From positions 4,836,001-4,900,000 of the forward strand of contig NGZR01000001.1 in NCBI GenBank assembly GCA_002197995.1: a stretch of DNA of 64,000 nucleotides, given 5' to 3'. The position numbers and the translations under genes are program-made. The notes under the pieces were generated by a model. It was not told the origin of the DNA, made no database searches, and saw only the letters and a program-made list of their open reading frames with translations. Positions 12,919 through 24,360 of the stretch are shown here, in pieces. Positions within the stretch are counted from its first letter, which is position 1; each line of letters begins with the position of its first letter. This stretch comes from Gaeumannomyces sp. JS-464 (lineage: Eukaryota > Ascomycota > Sordariomycetes > Magnaporthales > Magnaporthaceae).

Positions 12919-13062
12919 TGGGTGAGCCAGGAGCTGGGATGTACAGGCGTCGCACATTCCCAGGCAGTGCCGTTACCAGAGCACCGAGATTACAATCTAC
13001 CCAGATATACCATGTTTGTTTGGTTCTGCAATAAGACTATATGTAAAGAATCGGACCATCCA

Positions 13063-14256
13063 CTACTGACACTTCCACTGATACCGAAGCACGGTGAAGT
13101 GTTGCCCAAGCAAAGATGTCTCCTCTTCCCCGATCTCGACAAAGCCGAACGACTGGTACAAGCGGGTGGCTGCAACGAGGCAACGCCTGGTCTCGAGGTA
13201 TATTTCTCGGAAACCAGCGTGCTCGACAAACTCGATGGCAGCGCTCATCAATTTCTTGCCCGCGCCGGAGCCACGCACCGCCTCATCGACGATAAAAGCG
13301 CGCAGATGTGCCACGCCGGGACGGCCCAGGTCCTCGCCGTCAATGAAAATGGTGCCTACTATCCGCTCTTCCACCTCCTTATCATTCTGGCTATTCTTGA
13401 TCGTCTGCACGGCGGCCCAGGCCTGATTCATCGGCCTGTCGAGCCTGGCCAGGAAATCTGCCAAGGCAGTGGAAAGCATCGATTCGAAACTACATCCCCA
13501 GCCAAATTCTTGGCTGTAGTAGTTCATGTGCATTTCCACCGAACGAGCCAATAGTCCAGGCCGGTAGCCCGGTACAATCTTGAGCTCGTGCTGTTGCCGC
13601 TCGACTCGGTCAGCCGGGGTGGCCGGTATTACCGGCGTCGGCGCTTGGGCCTGGACGGTTGCAGCGGCGGAAGCAGCGGCGACGGAAGCGCGGTGCCGCC
13701 ACCGCCTCTGTTCTTCTACCCCAAGCCCCTGGAGGGCCGAGGCGTACAGCTGTAGGCCGCCAGCAATGGTCGCGATGGCCGAAGGGTTGTAAGTTTGTGC
13801 TACGGCAAGGGCCGTTTGGATCTGGCTCGCGGCGAATAGGTTGACGGTCGCGAGGGTGTCGCGCCCTTTGCCGGTTAGCACGTAGGCGTCGCTGCTGATG
13901 CCGATTCCATCCCTCCTCTCTTCTTCATCTCCTTCGCTGTTCCCTCTGGCCGCAACTATGGCGGCACTCTGAGGCTCCAGCTGGCCGTTGCTGCGGAGCT
14001 CTCGGATGGCATCACGCAGCTCCGGCTCGCCGATGGTCAGGACGTCCCGGAGTGCCGGAAAAGTCGTGTTCCCACCGTCGCCGATTTCAATCAGGCAGTG
14101 CGTCGCGGCGGCTGACAGGGCCGAGATGGGCAGGGTGGGGAGCAGGAATCCCCATGTCCGGGCAAGGTTGCGAGATGCTTCCCTGATGGGCGCCACCGCG
14201 GAGGCGGGGTCGGAGAGTATGGCGGGTTGGACCGTGGGGAACGCTGCGCAGGACAT
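13063..14256 (-). CDS. Winged-helix (MarR-like) plus GNAT N-acetyltransferase fusion
   Basis: Intact 397-residue ORF without introns, ending 144 bp from the convergent NOP14 stop. The N-terminal half (about residues 40-160) looks like a winged-helix domain (LPISALSAAATHCLIEI, ELRDAIRELRSNGQL, YVLTGKGRDTL), as in MarR-type regulators. An Ala-rich helical linker follows. The C-terminal 170 residues form a GNAT domain: HELKIVPGY at its start, VGTIFIDG, the acetyl-CoA-binding motif A AFIVDEAVRGSGAGKKLM, and IYLETRRCLVAATRLYQSFGF. MarR-GNAT fusions are known in bacteria, where the wHTH is regulatory. In a fungus this suggests an old acquisition or a convergent fusion (inference). The substrate cannot be told from the sequence. 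Confidence 0.82.
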   Translation of the reverse strand: MSCAAFPTVQPAILSDPASAVAPIREASRNLARTWGFLLPTLPISALSAAATHCLIEIGDGGNTTFPALRDVLTIGEPELRDAIRELRSNGQLEPQSAAIVAARGNSEGDEEERRDGIGISSDAYVLTGKGRDTLATVNLFAASQIQTALAVAQTYNPSAIATIAGGLQLYASALQGLGVEEQRRWRHRASVAAASAAATVQAQAPTPVIPATPADRVERQQHELKIVPGYRPGLLARSVEMHMNYYSQEFGWGCSFESMLSTALADFLARLDRPMNQAWAAVQTIKNSQNDKEVEERIVGTIFIDGEDLGRPGVAHLRAFIVDEAVRGSGAGKKLMSAAIEFVEHAGFREIYLETRRCLVAATRLYQSFGFVEIGEEETSLLGQHFTVLRYQWKCQ

Positions 14257-15744
14257 GGTGAAAGGGGAGGGATGTTCTTATGAAAGTGGTACTTTAAGTT
14301 AGGTGGCTAAAGCTAGTCTCTATCTCTGCTCGTTTCTTGATTTATTGCAAGACCACCTAGACACCCAGATTGCGTTTTTCGAGACAGCATTCGATTCGCA
14401 ACCCCGACGTGTCTCGAATGAGCTTCGATCCCATCCACCTCCGTAATCGGATGTTGGGTTCGGGCTTTAGTCACCCATATGCTCGGCAAGAGAAGCGTTG
14501 GCTCTGGCATTCCCAATCCTACATGCTTATCTGTAGCAGTGAAACTGCTTGTGAGGATATGAGTCGAGGGGAAAGTCGCTACGGTACTACCTGGTCTTTC
14601 ATATCCCCTTGGTATTGCTGTTTAAACGAGAAGATTGTCCAGTTTCCAATGCCAGACAGACGGATCCGCGGACACGAACACGGCCAACCTACCTTGGCCT
14701 CGGGGTCCAGTCCGATGTTGTGAGTTATAAATGGGACAATTCTCAAGCCCAAGCCTCACTACCCCGGTCTGCCAACCGACCCAGTACGAGAGCGAGACAG
14801 GTCCGCAGTTGTCGGGTTGTCTTTCAGCCTCCGTTTCGTCTGATGACTGGACGAACCGAGGCTGCCCTGCTCGCAACGACCGCTTGACAAGGGGCAGAGT
14901 TGAGAGGAATCAAGGTGTCTCTTGAAAGCGGCAGCCGAGCGAAAAATTTGTACGACACGAGCGATGCGCACCATACATCGTCGAGATTTCAGCGGGTGCG
15001 GTGCTCGCCGTGGGCGCACCCAAAGCAGAAAAGGTATACGGCAGGCGGCAGACAGATCTATGGCAGATAGCAGAAGATGGAACAAACGCGCATCATCTGA
15101 CACGATCCGGAGGAGCGGGCCAATTTCCAAATCCGACCTCCGCACTCGGTTTCAAGGCGCGCGGCGCGCGGGGCAACAGCATGGCCGGTCCACACTGGCT
15201 TGGCCTTTCGCTTTTGTTCGGGGCAATTTATCTGTCGTTGGCAATCAGTCGAAGTCACAAGATGGTGTGCGCGGACAGCCAACCACCCAAGCGACCTCCA
15301 TCTTATGCATGACCGGAATTGACGAAGCGCCGGGCTAAAAAACTGGTGCTGGCAATCCCAACGGCCGGACTAGACTGCCCTCAATCCCCAGTCCTGTGCT
15401 TCCAGGACTAGCTAGCTGCCTCAGGTAGGCAGGAGGAGTCGGGTTGAAGGCCCCTTTCAAGCATCCAAGCCAAGCGTCGGGCGATTGATGTCGCCGTCAT
15501 ACATCCAACACCATCAGCGTGCCGGGATTCGAGCATCTGGCGTCAGCGTCCCGTCTCCGTCCGTGACGGAAGGGATATATGTATGAGAGAAGGAGGGGTG
15601 CTTTAGCCGCACTCGTCGTGCTCTAGAATCGGACACCCTCTCATCTTGTCTGCCGACGAGCTCCCGTCAGATCAGTGCAGAAGCTTCCTCTTCTTCACCT
15701 CCCCTAGTTATACCGACTTCGCTCTTCTCTATCCTCCGTACCTC
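14257..15744. other. Intergenic region between the GNAT gene and P450, divergent
   Basis: About 1.5 kb without recognisable genes, probably holding both promoters. A TATA-like stretch (GGATATATG, about 15572) lies about 170 bp before the P450 start. A 9-bp inverted repeat is at 14378-14418. Confidence 0.5.
14378..14418. repeat. Perfect 9-bp inverted repeat (potential hairpin)
   Basis: TTCGAGACA at 14378-14386 is matched by TGTCTCGAA at 14410-14418, with a 23-base loop. It lies 120-160 bp upstream of the GNAT start codon. It could be an operator-like palindrome or chance. Confidence 0.4.
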
Positions 15745-17486
15745 ATGTTGGCCCCCGCCATCAAACGGACCTGGCGGCCATGGCGGCCTGCCTCCCTGGT
15801 CTTTGTCGGAGTGGTGGCGTACGCCATCACCTGGCGTCGGGACCAATGGTCTAAATCCGCCTTCCTCACCACCTTCTCGGGCGCGTGGCTGCTCCTGTTC
15901 GCCGTCTGGAGCGTTTGGATGAACCAGCTTTATCCCAAGCTTTTCTCCCCTCTCAGGCATCTTCCAGGGCCAAAGGACAACAGCTTCTTCAACGGCCAGC
16001 AGGGCCGGATCAGCAGGGAGCCAACTGGCGCGCCCATGGTGGATTGGTTTAATTCGATCCCTAATGATGGCCTCATACGCTACTTGTCGATTCTCAATCT
16101 CGAGCGCCTCGCCCCGACTAGCGCCAAGGCCTTGCAGGAAATCCTCGTCACGAAAAACTACGACTTTGAAAAGCCCGAAGACTTCAGGCACACCATCGGC
16201 CGTATCCTGGGCGTCGGCATCTTGCTGGCTGAGGGCGATGAGCACAAGGCCAGAGGCGAGCGCTGAACCCGGCCTTTGGCTTCCGCCACATCAAGGACCT
16301 GGTGCCCGTTTTCTGGAGCAAGTCGGTCGAGTCCGTGCTCGCCATGACGGCCCAGGTCGACGCCGACGCACAGCCGGACGCCCCCGGCACGCGGACCGCC
16401 AGGATGGAGGCCAGCGGCTGGGCCTCGCGCGCAACCCCTGGACATCATTGGCGTGGCAGGCCTCGGGCGCGACTTCGGCGCCATAGCGAACCCAGACACG
16501 GAGCTTACCAAGACCTATAATAACCTGTTTAAACCCTCGCGCCAGGCCCAGCTCCTTGGCATGCTCGGCCTCCTCATCGGCGGCTGGGCCGTGTCGATCC
16601 TGCCGATATCCCGGAACAACGACATCCAGGCGTCTTCGAGGATCATCCGTACCACGTGCCGGGATCTGATCCGTGAAAAGCAGGCCAAGCTGAACGAGCG
16701 CAAGAAGGACGAGGCAGGAAATACGGCCGGTCCCAGGGACGTGGACATTCTCTCCGTCGCGCTCGAGAGCGGGGGCTTCAGCGAGGAGAACCTGGTTGAC
16801 CAGCTGATGACGTTTTTGGCGGCCGGGCACGAAACGACGGCGTCGGCCTTGACCTGGGCCGTCTATCTCCTGTCGGTCAACCCAGGGGTTCAGAGCCGGC
16901 TGCGGGCCGAGGTGAGGGCGCGCCTGCCAGCGCCCGGGTCCGACGACGCGGCATCGGTGACGTCGGTCGACATCGACCGCATGCCCTACCTCAACGCCGT
17001 CTGCCTCGAGGTCCTGAGGTACATGGCACCCGCGCCAAACACGCTCAGAGTGTCCAACAAGGACACGACGGTGCAGGGCCAGTTCGTCCCCAAGGGGACC
17101 CGGATAATGTTGGTGATCAGCGCCCTCAACAGGTCCGGCGCGTGTGGGGGCCCGAGCGCGGGAGCTTTCAACCCGGACCGCTGGCTGGACCGGTGCCCGG
17201 CGCCGGCGGCGCGGCAGGCGGCGAGGCCTACACGGTCAACAACAACGGCGGCGCGTCGAGCAACTACGCGCTCATGACCTTCCTCCACGGGCCCCGGAGC
17301 TGCATCGGGAGCGCGTTCGCCAGGGCCGAGTTCGCGTGCCTGGTGGCCGTCTGGTTCGGCCGGTTCGAGTTCTCGCTCCAGCACGCGGAGGAGATGGACG
17401 AGAAGAACGTCGAAATCAAGGGCGGGATCACGCAGCGTCCTGCGAACGGGATGCGCGTGTGGGCAAGAGTCATGGAGGGCTGGTAG
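15745..17486 (+). CDS. Cytochrome P450 monooxygenase
   Basis: Start chosen at the ATG at 15745 (MLAPAIKRTWRPWRP), giving an N-terminus with hydrophobic segments suited to ER anchoring and then a proline-rich hinge (LRHLPGPKDN). The P450 signatures are present: I-helix AAGHETTASALTW (about 16819), K-helix EVLR (about 17010), VWGPE before the meander, and the haem loop FLHGPRSCIG with its Cys thiolate at about 17301. Frame changes occur near 16250 (C missing), 16437 (extra C) and on both sides of AFNPDRW (about 17150-17215). Homology continues in another frame each time, so sequence errors are likelier than pseudogenisation, although a non-essential P450 could truly be decayed. No backbone synthase lies nearby, so a biosynthetic-cluster role is not supported. 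The gene ends 177 bp before a transposon terminus. Confidence 0.85.
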
Positions 17487-17663
17487 GAGAGGTCTGGTGT
17501 CGGTCCCCTTGCTACGTAGGGTCTGTCGCCTGCAACATCGCATCCCTCGTGGCCTGCTATTGAGCCATATTCGTATTCCTTGCTCTTCTTGGCCGTTCAC
17601 GGCCTCCATTCGTTTATTCTTATTGTTGTAGATATCCACACAATGACTGGACATTTACGGTTA

Positions 17664-17758
17664 CTTGCGCGGGTTAAAAGCACCCGCGCTGAGTCGGCCC
17701 TCCGGGGATCAGCGCGGTACAGCAATCTGTCGTTTTCTAGGCAATCTGTCGTTTTTTA
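17664..17758 (+). repeat. Left terminal inverted repeat of the pogo-like element
   Basis: 95 bases identical to the reverse complement of 26452-26546. It includes a tandem subterminal repeat, CAATCTGTCGTTTT, occurring twice 19 bases apart: a candidate transposase-binding motif (inference). Confidence 0.92.
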
Positions 17759-18417
17759 AAAAACACGGCTTCCCATAGAAAATTAGCGGTAAACCAATAT
17801 ACCGTAAAACAGGGGTGTGAAACGCTTAACTGCATACGGCCAAGGCTGAATCCCTGCCAACTTTTTGGATAAGCAACCTTCCAATGCGTTTATTTTTGCA
17901 AATACGGAAAAAGTGAAGCTATTTAAACGAAAGTAAGGTTAATAAACGCGTCCTTTCCGTCTGGAACACAACGATCAGCCGTTTCTAACGCGGAAGTATC
18001 GCTTTCCTTTATATTTGTGCAATTAGGAAATGAAACCTCGTACTCCTCCGGTATATATTTGCCTGTTAAGGGAACTCCCAAAACCAGATCTGCACCGTAC
18101 TTATCCTTCCAATAGGCCCGCACAACCTTCCGAACCGTGCCCTCGTCTCGTTAGGTAAGCCTTTAAAGCGTGTAGGGAAAGAAGGCCTCGGTAGGCTGCC
18201 AATCTGGAAAAAGGAAAACGTCTTCTGCTTTGCCAAATTGCAGGCGGGCAAAACGCAAAGCCTTTTTTTGCAAAGCAAGGAACCGATCCTCGCGCTTTCG
18301 GCGTTATTGCCAGTATTTGTTAAAAAGCTCGGCCTCGTTCCGTAAGGCGGTCTTTTAAGGGCGGACGAGGCCGGCAATCTTTTGCCGCCTAACCTTTTGC
18401 AATCGCAAGCGCGCCTT

Positions 18418-18422
18418 CAACT
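18418..18422. repeat. Target-site duplication CAACT, left copy
   Basis: Five bases immediately before the 5' LTR, identical to 24361-24365. Five bp is the usual size for Ty3/gypsy integrases. Confidence 0.88.
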
Positions 18423-18638
18423 TGTAACGGCCCAGGGCAGTTCACCGCACGCCGCAGGCATTCACGTGAGCACGCGCCGCGGAATAGCCCGTGCGACAAG
18501 ACGCCGCACCGCTTTTTCTACCGCATCGCGCCTTCGGCGCGCCGCGCCTCTCTTCCCTTTTCCCTTCCCATAAAAGAGTCTTTCGTCCATAGCATCAATT
18601 AAACCTGGCTGCGAAACCTACTCGCCCTAATCGTAACA
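18423..18638 (+). repeat. 5' LTR of the Ty3/gypsy element
   Basis: 216 bp, starts TG and ends CA. It differs from the 3' LTR at about ten positions, all transitions by eye. It is GC-richer than the internal region and contains the TATA-like CCCATAAAAGAG (about 18567), a plausible promoter. Confidence 0.92.
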
Positions 18639-18758
18639 CTACTTTTCTATCGCCATTTCTCGCTGGCTGAGCGATCTATTAAATACAGCACCATTAACTT
18701 CATTCCCTAGCTCCGTCGAACGTGAACGACGTAAAACCTTACGCGACCCCGCGACCCT

Positions 18759-21700
18759 ATGCCTAAAAAAAAGGACTGGGGATCGTTTACGAAAAAGTCA
18801 TCTCGCTTAACAGGAAACGTGTTAAAAAAGCCTACCAAAGCTAGCCCCGTGGCAAAAAATACGCCACTTTAACCCAGCAATTTAAAAAACGACATTAAGT
18901 CCGAAATCGAGGTCCTTTACGAGGCTAACGACGTGCTCGCGAAATAAAAAACCGACCTTGATTACCCGCTTTAAAGCGCAAAAGAGCAATAACAATAAAA
19001 AAAAAATTAAACGTCCAAACTAGCAAACGAAAACCTGGTCGAAAACAACAACCCAAATACAACCATATCTGGTTAAACCCTTTCCCCGTTTGCTTAACAG
19101 GTCGACGTAACGGCAATCGTTACCGCCGTTATGTCCCAACTCCGAACCTAAAACGCTTCCGTTTCCCGTTAATTCACCTTAACCGAAAGTGTTTTTGGTG
19201 GCACCGCGTTCGTACCCATTAGCGTAACCGCCTTCCACGCTTTTAAACTTTACAACGATAAAGGCGATATAATAACTAAAAACCCAAATTATAATTCGAA
19301 AAATAAACGCACCGGAATAAAGCTTGGTATTTTTAATAGCGATAAAAACAAATTTACTAATTAAGTAATCCGTTTAGCCGATAATTTTATAAAAACGACA
19401 CTACTTTTAAAAACGAGCGTAATCGTATAGCAATAATTTATGCGAATATAACGGAAAATGCTAACTTCCTTTTCGAAACCCGATATAACCCCTTTTTTAA
19501 AAACCCATTCGCTAATGCGGCGGAAATGGTAATTACATTTACCGCCGTATATTATAACACCTATTAACCTACTAAAGTTTAAACTAAACTTAGCAAAATA
19601 ATGTACGATTTAATTAATAAATCCATAAATATCCACCAATTTATCGCAAAAATTAACGTATTAGCCGACCGCGCTAATATTATTATAAAGGAACGCAAAA
19701 ATATTTTTTTCGAACATATTTCACCTAACTTTAACCTTCGCTTATTTAACGACGTTAAAAACCTTAACATTAGCTACGAAATGTTCGCCCGTAACGTAAC
19801 TGGCGCCGCTTTAACTTAACATCGTGCTTATTTAATTTATAAAGAAAAATAAGCAAAAACCCTAAAAAAAAATAACAAACGTCGCAAACGCCGTGGGCGT
19901 AAAATCCGCATTCCCGACGTGTTTAAAAATAAAGCCCCTAAAAAAAACGCCGATTTGGCCACGCTTAAAACGAACGGCGTTTACTACGCTTACGGCGGAT
20001 AAGGCCATTTAGCACGAGATTGCCCGGAAAAGAAAAAAATCGCCGCCATTTTCCGCCGCCTTAAAGCAAACGGAGCATTGCTTAATAACGAGGATAGCGA
20101 TTCGAGCATTAGCGAGTTTATTTCGTTGTGCTCGGCATGCGAATTGAAAAATTAAATCGACCGCCGGAAATTTCCTTAGCGGTTTAAGTGTTTAATATAA
20201 TTAGGATCGGTAATAAAAGTTAACCTTTTTTCCTTTTTAAAGCGCAGCTTTAACGCAGCGGTTTTGGAATCGATTTTAAAGCACTTTGTAATATTAAAGC
20301 TATAGCCCATTTTTTTACTAGCTATAAAGCAGCCGCTTTTGCCAAAAAGCATTTTAAAACTAAGGTTAAACGGCTATTTCGGCCTATTCCTTTCGCTAAT
20401 TTCCGTAATTTTCTAGTAACGAAAGTTATTTACATCCTCGTCGCCATTTTCGAAATAAACGGCCGCCGTTTCGTTAATTAAAAGTTTTAAATTGCGAATA
20501 TTAGCTACGACATTTTCGTAAATTTGCTTTAATTAGCAAAGAAAAACCTTTTCCTCCGCCCGTTAAAACGGGAAATTATTTAGCCCGATACCTTACTTAA
20601 CAATACTAAGTTTTCCCCGGCTATTACTATTTCCCTATTTAACGGTCGCTTTAACGCCGTAGCTTAACGTAATACCTAACGGCGAAATCGCTTAATAAAC
20701 TAGCAAATTAAAAAGGAACGTTAATCGCGCCAAATTTAAACCATCCTTACCAACCCGGAACGGCAGCCGCAACTTTAATCGCACCCTAAATCGGCGACCT
20801 TTTCTTTCCCCCCGCCGACGGAAATCCAAACTTTCCAAACCCAAATTAAAAACGACCCCCGCTAAAAAAAGTGGAAGTTTTTACCCTTTTTTAACGCCCT
20901 AATCCCTTTTAAAAGCCCCAAATTTACCGTTAAAATCCAAGCAATTTCGGTTAAGCTTTAACGGACCTTTTTTAGCGAGCCGATCCCCTTTTTTACCGAC
21001 GAGAACCCTAAGCATATTAAACTCGTCCAAAGCCTAATTCCCCCGGAAATCGCTTATTTAAAAAGGTTTTTTTTAAAAAAAGCTTCCATTAAGCTCCCAC
21101 CGAGTTAACCTAAGCACGACGTGGTATTCGAGCTGGAAAAGCTTTTAAAAGGATCGCCGCTTACCTATCGAACACCTTTTTCGATGCTTTTACTTAAAAA
21201 ACAAACCACCGACGAACTTTTCGCTTTCGGTTTTATCGAGCCTTATATAGCCGACAAACCTATTTTAAACCTTTTCGTCCCGAAACCACATTTAAACGAA
21301 CGGTGTTTTTATTAAAACTATCGCTAAGTAAATAAGTTTTTTAAATCCCGCTTCGTTTTAACGCTTAACGTTAACGGCACGATTATTAAATGTGGTAAAG
21401 CTAAAAAACTATTTAAGGTTAACATTATCCGCGCGTTTAACCGATTGTTAATATCGGTAAAATTACGGTATTTAATAGCTTTTCGAATACGTTAAAAGAT
21501 ATTTTAATAAAAAGTCCTCTTTTTCGGATTTAAAATCGGCCTAGTTTAATAGCAAGCGTTTATTAACGCTTAATTAAACGAGCTTTTAAACGTTTTCGCG
21601 AGCGCGTACGCTAATAACGTTTTAATTTACTCGAAAAAGTTTAACGAAGTTACGTATTAAGTTTAAATCGAAAAGGTTATTTTACCGGTTAAACTAAACC

Positions 21701-23936
21701 CACTTTTAAAAAAACATTAAAAAAAGCCGGTTTAACGTTACAACGTTAAAATACTTGGGTTTAATTATCGAAATAAGCTAAAACGTCCGGATAAACCCCG
21801 TTAAAATAACCGCTATTATTAACTGGAAATTCGAGGACTTTATTAACAAATTTGCGATTAAATCGTTTACCGGATTATACAATTACGTGCGAGTATTTTA
21901 TCACTACGCAAGCGATTTTGCCGAACTTTTAACACGTTTTTTTAAAAAAAAAACGCGATTTTTAAAATGGGACCGGAATAAAAAAACGCTTTTAAAAAAA
22001 TAAAAAAGCTAATTACCGAAACCTTGGTTTTAGCGTTTTTTACCCCGGAATTCCCGACCCGAATCGAGGCTAACGCGTTACGTAATGCTACGGGAAAAGT
22101 TATTTAATAATAATAAAAAAACGGGATTTAAAAGCTAATAAACTACTTTAGCAAAACTATATCCCTAATTAAACGAGCGTACCCGATTTAAAATCGAAAA
22201 CTTTTCGCCGTTATCCAAACGCTCGAGCATTTTAAAGCCGAATTATGGGGATCGAAAATTACTATCGTTACGAACTATTAAGCTTTCGTTTACTTTATAA
22301 CTAAATAAAAACTTAATATCCGCCAAATAAAGTGGAGCGCGTATTTCGCCGACTTTAACTACTGGTTTTAATACCGCTAAGGTTAGGAAAACGTTATTAC
22401 CAACGCACTATTTAAAAAAACGGTCGAATTACCCACGGTTAAAACTTAAAAGGCAAAGGAGCGTTTATTTACGCTTATCCCCTTTAAGCGAGTTTTAAAC
22501 CCAGCTTTAAAAATGCCCAAAACTATTCCGGCCCAAATCCAAACAATCACTTTAACGATTTAAAATACCCACGGGGTTAACTTCGCTAAACTTGTACGGC
22601 TCGAAAACATTCGGTAAGGTTTAGGTTACTAAAACGGGCGACTCGTAATACCGCTTTTAACGATAAACGGAAAAATTGCTTTTCGCACCGCGTTTATCCG
22701 CGAAGCCCACGCGCTTTCGATTTTCGCCCACGGCGGTTAAAATAAAACTATCCGCCTTTTTAAAAGGGATTATTTTTAGGAAAGTATAAATAAAAATATC
22801 CGCCGATATATTAACAATTGTTACGAATGCCACCGTAATAAATTCAAATATAATAAAACACTTAGCTTATTATATCCATTGCCCGTTTTTAAAATCGTTT
22901 AAAAATAAATGGTTATCGATGGCAAAAATATGCCGAAAAACAACCACGGTTACAATTATATTTGGGTTTTCGTTTGCAAATTTAGCAGGATTAAATGCAC
23001 GCTTCCAGGTTATAAAACCGACACCGCCGAAATCCTCGCGATGCGGTACTACCGGTAACTGTACCGTATTTTAAGTTACCTTTCCGTTTAGCTATTAAAT
23101 AACGCAAACCCTTTTATTTTTAAATTCCTCGCTACGCTTAACGAATTTACGGGCACGAAGCATCGTTACGGCAGCGCCTTTTATTTTTAAACCCAAAGCG
23201 CAATTAAAATTACCAATGCCGAATTAAACCAACAGTTACGGTTTTACGTGGACAAGTATTAAAAGCAGTAAAGCGTACACTTTCCCGCTTTTAACTTTGC
23301 TTATAACGCCGTATGGCATTCGTCTTTGGGCATAGCCTTTTTAAAGGTCCTACTAGGCTGCGAACCCCGGAACCCGCTATTTTAAAAACTGCCTCCAACT
23401 AACGTTAAAAACGAACGATAGTAAAAAATTTTAAAGCTAGTAAATTAAACTAAAGCCGTGCAGGATTTAACGCATAGCAACGCCTTAACCGCGTAAAAGC
23501 CCAAAAAAATCCAGGCTAATAAAAAGCGACGCCCGGTGGACTTTAAAGTCGGCGATTCGGTATTCGTTCGGAAAAAGGGTTTATAATTGCAGCGCTTATA
23601 ACCCGCTTAAACTTTTAATACGCCGGCCTATAAAGGTATTGGAAAAACGAAGCCACAATTTCGTTTTTAAAGTGCCATTGGGATATAAGGGCTCGAATTT
23701 TTTCCACGGTAAATCGATTTCGCAATTTCCGAACGATTCGCTACCGCAATAGCATTAAAAGCCGAAGCCCCAAAGGATATTAACGGCGAGCTAAAATGGG
23801 AAGTTAATAAGGTATTAGCATCCCGGGTTACTAGTAAAGCAAAAAAGCTGCAATACCAAATTAGCTGGAAAAAATGCGACCCCGACGAACGAATAGTATT
23901 TGGCAAAAAAACTTTAAAAACGCTGCCACCGCGTTA
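18759..23936 (+). pseudogene. Degenerate gag-pol of the Ty3/gypsy element (RT, RNase H, integrase, chromodomain)
   Basis: Begins at a plausible gag ATG (MPKKKDWGSF, 18759). Near 19975-20022 a gag CCHC knuckle is recognisable (GHLARDCPE), but its first two Cys positions read Tyr, consistent with TG-to-TA change. The reverse-transcriptase active site reads YANNVLIYS (about 21608), where the family has a pair of Asp. RNase H is visible around 22060 (TRIEAN), and integrase zinc-binding sequence around 22730-22850 (CYECHRNK). The 3' end encodes a chromodomain (EVNKVLASRVTS, LQYQISWKKCDPDE, about 23797-23900) before a TAA at 23934. Very many in-frame stops, almost all TAA, run throughout. It cannot be functional. 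Confidence 0.85.
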
Positions 23937-24132
23937 AAAGCATTCCATTTAAAATATCCAAAAGCCGCAAAACCGCCGGTTAACTTGCAAAACTAAATTA
24001 AAGCGGCAGTAAAAAACGTATACCCGAAGGATCGAAACAATAACAACGTAGCAAAACATGCGGGAGTAACAAAAAAAAAACCAATACGGCACAAATAAAG
24101 CCTTAAGCACCGCGTACGCGATACTCGGGCTT

Positions 24133-24141
24133 AAAAGGGGG
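24133..24141 (+). other. Polypurine tract of the retroelement
   Basis: AAAAGGGGG three bases before the 3' LTR, the expected plus-strand priming site. Confidence 0.75.
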
Positions 24142-24144
24142 TAG

Positions 24145-24360
24145 TGTAACGGCCCAAGGCAGTTCACCGCACGCCGCAGGCATTTACGTAAGCACGCGCC
24201 GCGGAATAGCCCGTGCGACAAAACGCCGCACCGCTTTTTCTACCGCATCGCGCTTTCGGCGCGCCGCGCCTCTCTTCCTTTTTCCCTTCCCATAAAAAAG
24301 TCTTTCGTCCATAGCATCAATTAAACCTGGCTGCGAAGCTTACTCGCCCTGATCGTAACA
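24145..24360 (+). repeat. 3' LTR of the Ty3/gypsy element
   Basis: 216 bp direct repeat of 18423-18638, preceded by a polypurine tract and followed by the target duplication CAACT. Confidence 0.92.

Larger units (their letters stand above)
18423..24360 (+). mobile_element. Ty3/gypsy chromovirus-type LTR retrotransposon, RIP-degraded, complete structure
   Basis: Two direct 216-bp LTRs (TGTAAC...GTAACA) bound a 5938-bp element. It is flanked by the 5-bp target duplication CAACT (18418-18422 and 24361-24365) and has a polypurine tract, AAAAGGGGG, at 24133-24141 just before the 3' LTR. The internal region holds degenerate gag and pol in the order zinc knuckle, reverse transcriptase, RNase H, integrase, C-terminal chromodomain, which is the Ty3/gypsy chromovirus order. 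It inserted into the C-terminal part of the host transposon's transposase, so it arrived after that element. No convincing tRNA primer-binding site follows the 5' LTR. Confidence 0.92.

Noticed and set aside
15745..17486. P450 as a true pseudogene
   Set aside because: Considered because of four frame changes, but the same kind of indel interrupts NOP14 and cofactor D. Motifs are intact and there is no RIP signature.
15745..17486. Secondary-metabolite gene cluster around the P450
   Set aside because: No polyketide synthase, peptide synthetase, terpene cyclase or cluster regulator is visible within the window next to it.
18423..24360. CRISPR-like or bacterial mobile element
   Set aside because: The only repeats are two LTRs with retroelement coding remnants between; no spacer array exists anywhere in the window.
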